Counted from the stretch's first letter, positions 1 to 8,493 are shown. The stretch: DNA of 64,000 nt from Pontibacter sp. E15-1 (GCF_022601975.1 NZ_JAKVIR010000023.1:1-64000); one strand, 5' to 3'. Notes: generated by a model not told the origin, from the sequence alone. A program made the numbers and translations.

Positions 1-12
1 GCGGTAAAGTCG

Positions 13-69
13 GGCATGGCGGTAATAGATTTAGTTTGGTCACTAAATATTACGTGCCATGCCTTTTTT
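13..69 (+). terminator. Probable terminator of a gene left of the window
   Basis: An 8-bp stem (13-20 with 56-63) continues inward as a partly paired arm (GTAAT with ATTAC, ATTTAGT with ACTAAAT) and is followed directly by a T-run at 64-69. This is the layout of an intrinsic terminator for a plus-strand gene ending before base 1. No gene is visible in 1-246. Confidence 0.55.
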
Positions 70-128
70 ATTCATAGCATCTCTACCACACAACTTGGGT
101 TACGTATAAAGCAGCACAGATTCTCGAA

Positions 129-174
129 AAACAGAAAGAGCAGCGGATACATACATCCGCTGCTCTTTCTGTTT
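129..174. terminator. Long perfect hairpin, probable terminator
   Basis: A perfect 20-bp inverted repeat (129-148 with 155-174) with a 6-base loop. An A-run precedes the left arm and TTT ends the right arm, so it could act on both strands. It lies about 70 bases downstream of the minus-strand gene ending at 247 and is its likely terminator. Confidence 0.65.
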
Positions 175-246
175 GGGACGAGGCTAAACTATACCGGTTT
201 GAACCATACCTTGAGGATGCTGATAAAATGTACCTAATCTTGGTTG

Positions 247-1290
247 TTACTTGTCTTTCTGCACCTTAATGAAAACTGGGAAATGATCGCTGTAGCCCCC
301 GATGTATAGATTCCCGGAGTATGTACGGATGGGGGTGTCCCGATATTTTCCGTAAAGAAACTTGATGTCGTTGCGATCATACACGGCGGCAGAGCCGCGT
401 ACGTACTGAAGCCCTGGCTTGCCGTTCAGCAGCGACTTTGAGATCAGAATCTGGTCAGGCATTTGGAAGTCCCCCCGGCTTGCATAGCTGCCTAAGCCAT
501 TTACATAAGGCAGGTATAGGGTATTAAACAACTCCTCTTGATAAGAAGGATCAGGACGGCCATTCGCTTTCAGCGCATCACGCATCACGGTAGTGCGCGG
601 CTCCGCGTTAAAATCGCCCAGCACAATGATTTTGGTGTTAAGGTCTGCGGCTTGTTGTGCCTTAATTTCCTGCCGGAGCACAGACGCCAATTTTCGCTGC
701 GCCGTATCGTTTAGCTTGCCCCTTTTGTTCTTTTCAGCCGGAGGCCAGTGCACGACATAAAAAGTGACCAGTTCGCCCCTCAGCTCCCCTTTAACCTGCA
801 GCATGGCCCACCCAGTCGGGTTCTTGCCTCCACTATCAATGGTTTTGGTGCCGGTCGGCTTAAAATGCCTGGGTTGATAGAGCAAGGCCACGTCCTGTGT
901 CTTTTCATTAGGCAGGTCATTATGGATGATCCCGTATTTATGCTTGCGTAGGGGAGGTGTGTTGATCAGGTCTTGCAATACTTTCTTGTTCTCCACCTCG
1001 CTGAGCCCTACAACCGCCGGACCATCCTGTCCGCCTATGCCGCCAATTACAGCTGCAATGTGCTTCAGCTTTGTTTTGTAGCGTGTGTCAGTCCATGCTT
1101 TTGCGCCTGTCGGCAGGTAGGCGTCGTCGCCATCCCCCGGATCATTTTTCGTGTCGTAGAGGTCCTCTGTGTTGTAAAAGGCCAGTGTGTAAGGCTTTAT
1201 TTTGGAGGAGCTTATAGGGAACTTGGAGCAGCTGGAAACCATGCTCAGGGTAAAAAAAAGTAAGAGAGTTTTAATTCCGTGCCGCATCAT
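247..1290 (-). CDS. Endonuclease/exonuclease/phosphatase-family lipoprotein
   Basis: 347 residues. A signal peptide ends in a lipobox with the lipidated Cys at residue 21 (VSSC), so the mature protein should be tethered to an envelope membrane. The family landmarks appear in order: an Asn/Glu pair in FYNTEDLYD, LSEVENK, VVHWPP, GDFNAEP and the terminal SDHFPV with the catalytic Asp-His. Members are metal-dependent phosphodiesterases acting on nucleic acids, phospholipids or inositol phosphates; a secreted DNase or phosphodiesterase is likely but the substrate cannot be read. Two adjacent Met codons (1290 and 1287) could start it. It stands alone, divergent from gldC. Confidence 0.85.
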   Translation of the reverse strand: MMRHGIKTLLLFFTLSMVSSCSKFPISSSKIKPYTLAFYNTEDLYDTKNDPGDGDDAYLPTGAKAWTDTRYKTKLKHIAAVIGGIGGQDGPAVVGLSEVENKKVLQDLINTPPLRKHKYGIIHNDLPNEKTQDVALLYQPRHFKPTGTKTIDSGGKNPTGWAMLQVKGELRGELVTFYVVHWPPAEKNKRGKLNDTAQRKLASVLRQEIKAQQAADLNTKIIVLGDFNAEPRTTVMRDALKANGRPDPSYQEELFNTLYLPYVNGLGSYASRGDFQMPDQILISKSLLNGKPGLQYVRGSAAVYDRNDIKFLYGKYRDTPIRTYSGNLYIGGYSDHFPVFIKVQKDK

Positions 1291-1291
1291 G

Positions 1292-1299
1292 TAACTTTG
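1292..1299 (+). promoter_or_regulatory. Candidate gldC promoter, -7 box TAACTTTG
   Basis: An exact match to the Bacteroidota -7 consensus TAnnTTTG lies 64 bases before the gldC start, in the gap between divergent genes. No clear TTG is seen about 20 bases upstream, so this rests on position and the -7 box only. Confidence 0.45.
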
Positions 1300-1363
1300 T
1301 ACGCATATATCTGAATAACCATATTACGAGATTACTATACTATAAAGTTTAAAAAACTGATAA

Positions 1364-1708
1364 ATGAAGAAGTCTGAAATATACTTTAGCATTGCCCTGG
1401 ATGATAACCGCGTGCCCGAAGCCATCAGCTGGCGGGCTACCGACGCAGGCGACAAGATTCATTTTGCGAAGGCCATCAACATCTCGCTCTGGGACAGGGA
1501 TGAAACCGGAACTATGAAAATCGACCTGTGGACGAAAGACATGCCCGTAGACGAGATGAAATATTTCTACATCGACACAATGGGGGCCATGGCCCAGAGC
1601 ATTGCAACCGCTACCAGCGACCAGGTGATGGCCAAGAAAATGCGCGACCTCTGCGAAGAACTGATGAAGCACGTTGAGGACGAGAAGCAACAAGGCGACC
1701 AGGCATAA
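1364..1708 (+). CDS. gldC: Gliding motility protein GldC
   Basis: 114 residues, the usual size for GldC, a small soluble protein of gliding/T9SS bacteria. It begins KKSEIYFSIALDDNRVPE and keeps the family's pattern of short strands followed by a C-terminal helical stretch (MAKKMRDLCEELMKHVEDEK). There is no signal peptide or membrane segment. GldC is associated with gliding-motility gene sets, but its biochemical role is not established and it is also found in non-gliding species. It is monocistronic, with its own candidate promoter upstream and a strong hairpin downstream. No other gld gene is adjacent. Confidence 0.9.
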   Translation: MKKSEIYFSIALDDNRVPEAISWRATDAGDKIHFAKAINISLWDRDETGTMKIDLWTKDMPVDEMKYFYIDTMGAMAQSIATATSDQVMAKKMRDLCEELMKHVEDEKQQGDQA

Positions 1709-1721
1709 ATTCCCTTATACA

Positions 1722-1768
1722 TATACAAACCGAAAGCCGCCCTATAAAGGCGGCTTTCGGTTTGTATA
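1722..1768. terminator. Bidirectional terminator, 20-bp perfect stem
   Basis: Perfect inverted repeat 1722-1741 with 1749-1768 around a 7-base loop. It lies between gldC (plus, ending 1708) and the convergent minus-strand gene ending at 1782, where one hairpin can serve both. Confidence 0.8.
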
Positions 1769-1781
1769 ATTTAGACTGTGC

Positions 1782-2234
1782 TTAATTGAAAGCGGTTGCG
1801 TCTCCGGCAAGCGTTTCAGGAGTAGTCAGGTCAATGTTAGCAGCTATCTCTCTATCCAGTGCCTGATAATTTTTACGGTTGCCAAAGTAGTGGTTGTATT
1901 GCACGGTACTCAGCACGTCTTCCATCAGGCGGTCTCGCTCGGCATACACATTCTGGCTCAACCGTTCAATCTCAGCCGCGTTACCCGCATTCTGTAGCTC
2001 TATGTCGGTTAACTGTTCGGCTACCCGCGTGTTTATTTCCAGCGTTTTCCTCGACTGGTAATTATTAAGTTGTAATCCGGTGATCATGTGGTTCGACAAC
2101 TGCTTGGCCCGTGCACCAGCCATTGTCTTGGTCGCTTTGTCGCCAGCAGGCCTGGTAGGCAGCTTGGTTCCGGTGGCTTTCACCGCAAAGGTAGAACCAA
2201 ACAACATGCTCAGCATTACAAAAAATCTTCTCAT
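1782..2234 (-). CDS. Small secreted protein, paralogue of its neighbour
   Basis: 150 residues with an N-terminal signal peptide (about residues 1-20), then a helical, charged region. Function not recognised. It shares with the gene at 2455-2886 the motifs LNNYQSRKT/S..EIN near the middle and ST.QYN.Y.G.RK..ALD.E towards the C-terminus. The spacing of helices and the short DVLSTVQY motif recall periplasmic Spy/CpxP-like proteins, but the diagnostic LTxxQ repeats are not present, so that link is weak. Its leader resembles that of the paralogue (an ACGAAAGgaa stretch just before the start). Confidence 0.7.
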   Translation of the reverse strand: MRRFFVMLSMLFGSTFAVKATGTKLPTRPAGDKATKTMAGARAKQLSNHMITGLQLNNYQSRKTLEINTRVAEQLTDIELQNAGNAAEIERLSQNVYAERDRLMEDVLSTVQYNHYFGNRKNYQALDREIAANIDLTTPETLAGDATAFN

Positions 2235-2380
2235 TTATATACCCTTCCTTTCGTTTCGTAATTAAAAAAATGTCCTTTCAGTTATACGTGTAAAGAAAGC
2301 CCCCGAGTTTTAAATTTGGATTATTTAAGTGCCAAGACAGTCAATATTATTCGCTACACACTGATAACCAGTGTATATGC

Positions 2381-2413
2381 AAAAAGCGGCATCCTGAATG
2401 GATGCCGCTTTTT
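2381..2413 (-). terminator. Intrinsic terminator
   Basis: A perfect 14-bp stem (2381-2394 with 2400-2413), 5-base loop, with an A-run on the left arm that reads as a U-run on the minus strand. It sits 40-75 bases after the stop of the gene at 2455-2886 and separates it from the paralogue downstream. Confidence 0.8.
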
Positions 2414-2454
2414 ACACGATGATGAAAGTATTACTGGAAAATACCTGACTGATA

Positions 2455-2886
2455 TTAATTTACGTTCCCTGCCGTAGCGCCTGCAGAGGCAACATTATTA
2501 TTGTTGCCACGATAAGCAGTGTTCGCCATAAACTCTTTGTCCAGAGCCAACAGGATTTTACGACTGCCATAATAATCGTTATACTGCTCTGTGCTTAGTA
2601 TATTCTCCAGTTTGGTATCGCGGATAGCACAAACGCCATCGCACAATTCCTTTATCTTGTTCTGATTGCCAGCATATTCCTGCTCAATGGAGAGCATTTT
2701 CTGAGCGACAAAAAGATTAATTTCACTTATTTTCCTTGACTGATAGTTGTTGAGCCTGAATTCCCGAATCATCTGATGCGAAAGGTTTGTGGCTCTCTCC
2801 TGAGCGATTGTAGCTAAATTACCCTGTGCAGAGGCTGCAAAAGCGGAACCAAATATCATGCAAGCTATTACCAGTATCTTCTTCAT
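2455..2886 (-). CDS. Small secreted protein, paralogue of its neighbour
   Basis: 143 residues with a clear signal peptide (hydrophobic residues 4-18, cleavage near ASA-QG). The mature part is mainly helical and carries the same motif pair as the gene at 1782-2234, with about a third of positions shared by eye. It also has a short Cys pair (ELCDGVCA) that the paralogue lacks. Function unknown; a periplasmic helical protein is the safest description. Its purine-rich leader (ACGAAAGAAAGGAAA) resembles that of the paralogue, which suggests a tandem duplication carrying the leader with it. The intervening terminator means the two are probably separate transcripts. Confidence 0.7.
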   Translation of the reverse strand: MKKILVIACMIFGSAFAASAQGNLATIAQERATNLSHQMIREFRLNNYQSRKISEINLFVAQKMLSIEQEYAGNQNKIKELCDGVCAIRDTKLENILSTEQYNDYYGSRKILLALDKEFMANTAYRGNNNNVASAGATAGNVN

Positions 2887-3006
2887 AGTTTTCCTTTCTT
2901 TCGTTTTAAGTTTGAGTTGTTTTGTGTGTATGCAACGCGGGTCGGGTCTGAAAAATTCCGAAAGCGGTACAATTTATTAACGACTTATATAGTGCATATA
3001 TTATGC

Positions 3007-3043
3007 CAAAAAGCCTGTTTTTATTATAAAAACAGGCTTTTTG
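3007..3043 (-). terminator. Intrinsic terminator of dcd
   Basis: A 17-bp perfect stem (3007-3023 with 3027-3043) with a 3-base loop and A/T-runs on both arms, starting 21 bases after the dcd stop on the minus strand. Confidence 0.8.
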
Positions 3044-3064
3044 CTTGTATGGGGAATGTTTCTT

Positions 3065-3601
3065 TTACCACTTGTTTTTCCACATCATCGACTCGACAGG
3101 CGTAATGGTGCGGCGGTTGTATTTCGCATCCTCCTTGGTGTTGTAATAGTTTTCTATACCGCCACTTACCTCGAAGTATATGAGCTGTCCCACCGGCATT
3201 CCGTAGTATACCCTAACCGGCATCGACACAGAGATCTCCAGCGTCCAGGTGTTGCAAAAGCCAACGTCGCCTTTGCCGGCTGTGGCATGAATGTCGATGC
3301 CTAGCCTGCCCACACTTGATTTACCCTCTAGAAAAGGCACGTGTGCATGTGTCTCCGTATATTCGAGCGTGACACCCAGGTACAGCATGCCAGGCTGAAG
3401 CACGAAGCCCTCCTCAGGTATGTCAAACACTTCTATCTCGTTATGCTTGCGGGCATCCAGCACTTCATCTTTGTATGTGGCCAGATAACGCCCCAAATGC
3501 ACATCGTAGGAGTTCGTGCCCAGGCAATCACGGTTAAAAGGCTCCACCAATATGGTGCCTTTCTCTATTTCTGTTAAAATCTGCTTGTCTGTTAAAATCA
3601 T
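3065..3601 (-). CDS. dcd: dCTP deaminase
   Basis: 178 residues from ATG at 3601, the normal length for Dcd. It converts dCTP to dUTP, feeding dTMP synthesis, in the cytosol. Conserved features: NSYDVHLG near residue 30, and the nucleotide-binding stretch GKSSVGRLGIDIHATAG followed by GDVGF. The reading frame is open for another 51 codons upstream, but those residues do not resemble the family and run into the hairpin at 3731-3816, so the ATG at 3601 is chosen. It stands alone between terminators, downstream of hemL. Confidence 0.93.
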   Translation of the reverse strand: MILTDKQILTEIEKGTILVEPFNRDCLGTNSYDVHLGRYLATYKDEVLDARKHNEIEVFDIPEEGFVLQPGMLYLGVTLEYTETHAHVPFLEGKSSVGRLGIDIHATAGKGDVGFCNTWTLEISVSMPVRVYYGMPVGQLIYFEVSGGIENYYNTKEDAKYNRRTITPVESMMWKNKW

Positions 3602-3730
3602 GGTGTGGCAATCATATAGGGTGTAAAAGTAAACAAATCTGCCGTGAAATGACAAAGCGGGCAAAGGAATGCAACGGAAGGAGAGGTTAATTTTATACAG
3701 ACTAAGCTGCAAAGCGCAAGTTCGGGGCAT

Positions 3731-3816
3731 CCTAAAGGCATCATACCCCATCACGTAAAAGCGCAGCGTCCGGTATGGAGCTGCGCTTTTACGTGATGGG
3801 GTATGATGCCTTTAGG
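3731..3816. terminator. Very long perfect hairpin (37-bp stem) at the hemL stop
   Basis: Perfect inverted repeat: 3731-3767 pairs with 3780-3816 without a mismatch, around a 12-base loop. The right arm includes the hemL stop codon (3812-3814) and the base after it. As RNA it would end the guaA/hemL operon, but it is much longer than a normal intrinsic terminator and has no clear U-run, so it might also act as an mRNA 3' stabiliser. Confidence 0.7.
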
Positions 3817-5110
3817 CCTTTAGTACTTCCTGAAGCGATTCGTAGTTGGCCTGTATGTATTGTTCAGCCAGGTTCTCTGTGATGGCAGTGGACAAAAACA
3901 ACGCCTCATACTGGGAAGGGGCAAGGTAAATTCCCCGCTGCAGCATGCTGTTAAAATATCTTCCGAACAGGGCCGTGTCCGAAGTCTTGGCCGAGTCAAA
4001 ATCTACTACTTCTTCATTTGTGAAAAAGATGCTAAACATAGAGCCAATACGGTTGATGGTATAGGAAAGCCCCAGCTGCTGCATGTTCGCCTGCATGCCT
4101 GCCACTATGCTTGCGGCAGTGCTGTCGAGCTGGGTATAGGTTTCCGGGTGATCCTTTAAGAACGTAAGCATTGCCATACCTGCCGACATGGCGATCGGAT
4201 TGCCAGACAATGTACCCGCCTGGTATACCGGACCGGCCGGAGACACATAGTCCATAAGCTCGCGCTTGCCGCCATAGGCACCAACCGGCATTCCGCCGCC
4301 GATAATCTTACCAAGCGTTGTCATGTCCGGGGTCACGCCAAACAATTCCTGCGCGCCTCCTGGGGCCAGTCGAAAACCAGTCATCACCTCGTCAAATATC
4401 AGCACGATGCCTTCCTGGTCGCACAGGGTGCGCAGGCCTTGCAAGAAACCTGGCTGGGGTGTCACAAGGCCCATGTTGCCGGCCACGGGCTCCAGGATGA
4501 TTGCCGCTACCTGGCCCTTGTTTGCCGCTGTCAGTGTTTTCAAGGCTTCCAGATTGTTGTAGGGGGCCGTGAGGGTGTCGTTGGCGGTGCCCTTTGTTAC
4601 GCCCGGGCTGTCCGGAACGCCAAGCGTTATGGCGCCGCTGCCCGCCGAGATCAGGAAGGAATCGCCGTGGCCATGGTAACAGCCCTCAAACTTGATGATT
4701 TTGTCGCGACCGGTATACCCGCGCGCTACCCGTATGGCCGACATGGTGGCTTCGGTGCCTGAGTTAACCATGCGCACTTTCTCGATCCCCGGCACCATGC
4801 TTACAATCAGCTCCGCAATCTCAACCTCCTTGCGCGTGGGTGCCCCGAAAGACAGGGAGTTCGGGATCGCCTTTTGCACAGCCTCGTTCACCACCTCCGC
4901 GGCATGGCCTAAAATCATCGGGCCCCAGGAGTTGATCAGGTCCATAAATTGGTTGCCATCTTCATCGTAGAGGTAGGGGCCTTTGGCAGACACCATAAAA
5001 CGAGGGTTTCCTCCAACGGCCTGGAATGCCCTGACCGGCGAGTTGACGCCACCGGGTATGCTGTTTTGCGCACGTTGGAATAGTTCGTTGCTGACAGTTG
5101 CTTGTATCAT
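3812..5110 (-). CDS. hemL: Glutamate-1-semialdehyde 2,1-aminomutase
   Basis: 432 residues, full length. This PLP enzyme makes 5-aminolevulinate from glutamate-1-semialdehyde, the committed step to haem by the C5 pathway. Visible landmarks: NSGTEATMSAIRVARG (about 116-131), the cofactor pocket IFDEVMTGFR (239-247), and the Schiff-base lysine in TTLGKIIGGG (Lys268). It lies 30 bases after the LpoA-like gene and is the last gene of a probable guaA - LpoA-like - hemL operon. Its stop codon lies inside a 37-bp perfect hairpin. Confidence 0.96.
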   Translation of the reverse strand: MIQATVSNELFQRAQNSIPGGVNSPVRAFQAVGGNPRFMVSAKGPYLYDEDGNQFMDLINSWGPMILGHAAEVVNEAVQKAIPNSLSFGAPTRKEVEIAELIVSMVPGIEKVRMVNSGTEATMSAIRVARGYTGRDKIIKFEGCYHGHGDSFLISAGSGAITLGVPDSPGVTKGTANDTLTAPYNNLEALKTLTAANKGQVAAIILEPVAGNMGLVTPQPGFLQGLRTLCDQEGIVLIFDEVMTGFRLAPGGAQELFGVTPDMTTLGKIIGGGMPVGAYGGKRELMDYVSPAGPVYQAGTLSGNPIAMSAGMAMLTFLKDHPETYTQLDSTAASIVAGMQANMQQLGLSYTINRIGSMFSIFFTNEEVVDFDSAKTSDTALFGRYFNSMLQRGIYLAPSQYEALFLSTAITENLAEQYIQANYESLQEVLKA

Positions 5111-5140
5111 AAATGAATAGTGTCTGGGTATGGTGAATGG

Positions 5141-6832
5141 CTAGAAAACAGGATTAACCACAATAAGTTGCAGGTTTTCCAGCTTTGTAATGGGTACATA
5201 CTGATTGTCGGGTTGCACGTGCTGCCTGTCGCTGGCGCTGGTATAGCCGATGCCCGGATAAAACACACCGGATTGAATCCCCGCACTGTTTAGTTGCTGG
5301 TTAAACTGGGCACCATACTGCTGCAGCATGGTGCCAAAGTAATAGAGCATCTCGAAACCGGCATAGGCATACACGGACGGGGGCAGGTTATAGCTGCTAA
5401 GGTATTTTTTGCGGAACCAGGCAGTGGCAGGGCGTTGCCGATCGATGTATTTCGGGCTGATAAAGTATATTTCCAGGTTGTCCAGCTGGCGCAGCGAAAT
5501 CTGGTTAATGTCAAGCCACTTCTCATACGTGATAAGGGGCATCGTCGCGGCTTTCCCCTGTATTAGGCTGATCGCATTCACGGCCGCCGTCATTTTATCA
5601 GAGAACACGGCCAAATGACCGACGTCTTTCAGATCCAGAGAATTAAATAGCGTGGCTGTGGCGGTAGTCTGGCCAGAGCTGATTTTTTTATACACTTTTA
5701 CTTTTCCGCCCAATTTAATAAACTGCTTTCGATAATGGGACGCGAAGGTAGTGTCGTCTTTTGCGTTCTCATACACGATAATGGCGGTTTTTGGGGAAAA
5801 TTGCTGGTATGCATAAGCGGCCGCCTGCCTTGCCTGCGTGGCAACGGACGACTCAAAAAGAAACACATGCTCATTGCCGTAAGCCATCTCCAGGTCCTGC
5901 GAGAGGGGGTTGATGACGTTCACCTGGTTCTGCGTCGCAAAGCGCGCAGCCACTTTCGCAGTAGATTTGTAGATTGGGCCTACGACAAGGCTCATCTGCT
6001 TCATTTCAGGCAACTCCAGCACACGCTTCACACTCATGGTGTCGGCGCCCGTATCGTAGGTGAAAAGGTTCAGGTGAATGCCCTGCTGTTGCAGTGAGTC
6101 AAGTGCCAGTCTCATACCCGCATACATATCTGTCACGAACTGACTTTTGCGCGCCGTGACCGATGGTGCCTGCTGTAGCTGAAAGGGGAGGAGAAGGGCC
6201 ACGTTAAACCCCTGGCTGTTGAGTGCCTCTTTGCTCAGGTGACGGTTCCTGTCTAGGTTGAAGCGCGACACAATGTTCTCGAGCGTCTGCCGGTCTTGCG
6301 GTCGGTACCACCCATTGAGCAGCTTGTCGGCATATACCTGCGCGACCGTTTTGTCTGAGGAGAATTGCTGTTGCAAGCGCGTGAAGGCGGCTTTGTCGTT
6401 CAGCTTGTTCAGGTAATACCGCTTCAAGCCTTCCGCGTCGCTCTCCAGCGTTGAGCCCTTGAGTTCTTGAAGCTTGCTCAGTGCCCGGGCGTAGTCGCCC
6501 TGCTCAAACAGTGTGTTCGCCAGCAGATAGTCCGCATCGGCCATGCCAGCCCATTTAGGCTGCTGGTTCTGCAGTTGCAGGAGCATCTCGTAAGCCTGAT
6601 CCGGCTTGTTGTTCTTGAGCGCCGCAAGCGCATACAGGTAAGATGCCTCCGGAGCGTATGGGCTTTCACGGGAGGTTAGCGGAAGCAACTCAGCCATGGC
6701 CAGTTCGTAGCGCTCCTGCTTCAGCAGTATTTTCCCGTTGCTATAGTGTGTCGCGTTATCCTGGGCCTGTGCGGGCACCGCAAGCGCGCCCAAAAGCAGC
6801 AGGCCCGCAACCTTGTTCCAAAAGCTTCTCAT
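5141..6832 (-). CDS. TPR plus type I periplasmic-binding-fold protein, LpoA-like
   Basis: 563 residues. A signal peptide (residues 1-23, cleaved after AQA) is followed by an all-helical TPR-like section (about 25-195) and then a type I periplasmic-binding-protein domain starting FNVALLLPFQL (about 208-560). Such domains usually belong to amino-acid ABC transporters, but no permease or ATPase gene is nearby. The TPR-then-binding-protein layout matches LpoA, the outer-membrane activator of penicillin-binding proteins, although LpoA is a lipoprotein and no lipobox Cys is visible here. A role in peptidoglycan assembly is therefore inference from architecture. It sits between guaA and hemL in the same direction. 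Confidence 0.8.
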   Translation of the reverse strand: MRSFWNKVAGLLLLGALAVPAQAQDNATHYSNGKILLKQERYELAMAELLPLTSRESPYAPEASYLYALAALKNNKPDQAYEMLLQLQNQQPKWAGMADADYLLANTLFEQGDYARALSKLQELKGSTLESDAEGLKRYYLNKLNDKAAFTRLQQQFSSDKTVAQVYADKLLNGWYRPQDRQTLENIVSRFNLDRNRHLSKEALNSQGFNVALLLPFQLQQAPSVTARKSQFVTDMYAGMRLALDSLQQQGIHLNLFTYDTGADTMSVKRVLELPEMKQMSLVVGPIYKSTAKVAARFATQNQVNVINPLSQDLEMAYGNEHVFLFESSVATQARQAAAYAYQQFSPKTAIIVYENAKDDTTFASHYRKQFIKLGGKVKVYKKISSGQTTATATLFNSLDLKDVGHLAVFSDKMTAAVNAISLIQGKAATMPLITYEKWLDINQISLRQLDNLEIYFISPKYIDRQRPATAWFRKKYLSSYNLPPSVYAYAGFEMLYYFGTMLQQYGAQFNQQLNSAGIQSGVFYPGIGYTSASDRQHVQPDNQYVPITKLENLQLIVVNPVF

Positions 6833-6929
6833 CTGGTGTGTTTCTTTTAGGCAATTTTTCTTGAAAGGACAGGATGCATAGCCAAGTGGTTACCCGCTCT
6901 TCATCCCCTCCCTCCAAGGGCTATAATAT

Positions 6930-8459
6930 TTATTCCCACTCTATGGTGGCCGGTGGCTTCGAGCTTATGTCGTAAACCACGCGGTTCACGCCTTTCACCT
7001 TGTTGATTATTTCGTTTGAAACATCCGCCAGAAACTCGTACGGCAAACGGCTCCAGTCGGCGGTCATTCCGTCTATGCTGGTTACCGCGCGCAGTGCCAC
7101 CACGTTCTCGTAAGTACGCTCGTCGCCCATCACACCCACCGACTGCACCGGTGTCAGGATTGCGCCCGCCTGCCATACCTCATCATACAGCCCGCTTTTT
7201 TTCAGGTTGCTGATAAAGATATGGTCTACCTGCTGCAGTATCTGGACTTTCTGCGCAGTAATGTCGCCCAGGATGCGAATAGCGAGGCCCGGCCCGGGGA
7301 AGGGGTGGCGCCCGAGAATGGTGTCGTCGATCTTGAGCGTCTTGCCTACCAGCCGTACCTCGTCTTTAAACAGCGCCTTTAGCGGCTCCACTACCTGCAG
7401 TTTCATAAAGTCTGGCAAGCCACCAACGTTGTGGTGTGATTTAATGGTGGCAGAAGGGCCTTTCACGCTCAGCGACTCAATCACGTCAGGGTAAATGGTG
7501 CCCTGGGCCAGCCATTTCACATCCTCAATCTTATGCGCCTCGTCGTCAAACACCTCGATGAACACACGGCCGATGGCCTTTCGCTTCAGCTCAGGGTCTG
7601 TCAGGCCTTCCAGGGCGGTATAGAATTTGTCTTTGGCGTTAACGCCTTTCACATTCAGGCCCATGTGCTTGTAAGAGTCCAGCACGGTCTCGAACTCATC
7701 CTGGCGCAACAGTCCGTTGTCTACGAATATACAGTATAGGTTTTTGCCGATGGCATGGTGGATCAGCATGGCCGCCACGCTGGAGTCTACGCCCCCGGAA
7801 AGGCCCAACACCACCTTGTCGTTGCCGATTTGCTCCTTCAGGGCCGCCACCGTGCTGTCCACGAACTGCTCCGAGGTCCAGTCCTGGTGGCAATCGCAGA
7901 TGTGAACCACGAAGTTGCGGAGCAGGGTCTTGCCTTCGTCGGAGTGGGTTACCTCCGGGTGGAACTGAATGCCGTAGGTGTCCTGGCCGCGGAGCTTGTA
8001 AGCCGCCACGCGAACACTCTCAGTGCTGGCAATCACTTCTATGTTTTCCGGGATGTCTCGGATGGTATCGCCATGCGACATCCATACCACGGAGCCGGGG
8101 GTAAGTTCTTTGAGCAGGCGGTCGGCATTATGGAGCTCGCTCAGGCGGGCGCGGCCATACTCGCGTATGGTGGAAGGCGTGACCTCGCCACCGTGCTCCT
8201 GTGCGATCAGCTGCGCCCCATAGCACACGCCCAGCACAGGCAGCTTGCCCAGATAGTGACTTAGGTCGATGACAGGATGATCTTCGTCGCGCACTGAGCA
8301 CGGACTGCCTGAGAGGATAACGCCCTTGACGTCTTCGGTCAGGGCTGGCACATTGTTATAGGGGTATATTTCGCAATATACGTTCAGTTCGCGGACCCTT
8401 CGGGCTATAAGCTGGGTGTATTGCGACCCAAAATCGAGGATGAGAATTTTTTCTGGCAT
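6930..8459 (-). CDS. guaA: GMP synthase (glutamine-hydrolysing)
   Basis: 509 residues from ATG at 8459. It aminates XMP to GMP using glutamine and ATP. The N-terminal class I glutaminase has the nucleophile Cys79 in GVCYGAQ and His167/Glu169 in QFHPEV; the PP-loop ATP site SGGVDS is at 221-226; the C-terminal dimerisation domain ends in IEWE. A TTG two codons upstream (8465) also keeps the frame, but it lies inside the promoter -7 box, so the ATG is chosen. The expected transcription start falls at or next to that ATG, implying a leaderless or nearly leaderless mRNA. Confidence 0.96.
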   Translation of the reverse strand: MPEKILILDFGSQYTQLIARRVRELNVYCEIYPYNNVPALTEDVKGVILSGSPCSVRDEDHPVIDLSHYLGKLPVLGVCYGAQLIAQEHGGEVTPSTIREYGRARLSELHNADRLLKELTPGSVVWMSHGDTIRDIPENIEVIASTESVRVAAYKLRGQDTYGIQFHPEVTHSDEGKTLLRNFVVHICDCHQDWTSEQFVDSTVAALKEQIGNDKVVLGLSGGVDSSVAAMLIHHAIGKNLYCIFVDNGLLRQDEFETVLDSYKHMGLNVKGVNAKDKFYTALEGLTDPELKRKAIGRVFIEVFDDEAHKIEDVKWLAQGTIYPDVIESLSVKGPSATIKSHHNVGGLPDFMKLQVVEPLKALFKDEVRLVGKTLKIDDTILGRHPFPGPGLAIRILGDITAQKVQILQQVDHIFISNLKKSGLYDEVWQAGAILTPVQSVGVMGDERTYENVVALRAVTSIDGMTADWSRLPYEFLADVSNEIINKVKGVNRVVYDISSKPPATIEWE

Positions 8460-8462
8460 GCG

Positions 8463-8493
8463 CAAAGTTAAGCTGCTTTTACAGTTTTGCCAA
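8463..8493 (-). promoter_or_regulatory. guaA promoter
   Basis: On the minus strand: TTG (8493-8491), a 20-base spacer, then TAACTTTG (8470-8463), a full match to the Bacteroidota consensus. Only three bases separate the box from the guaA ATG. Confidence 0.75.

Noticed and set aside
16..237. Open frame of 73 codons on the plus strand
   Set aside because: It runs through two terminator-like hairpins and shows no protein-like composition.
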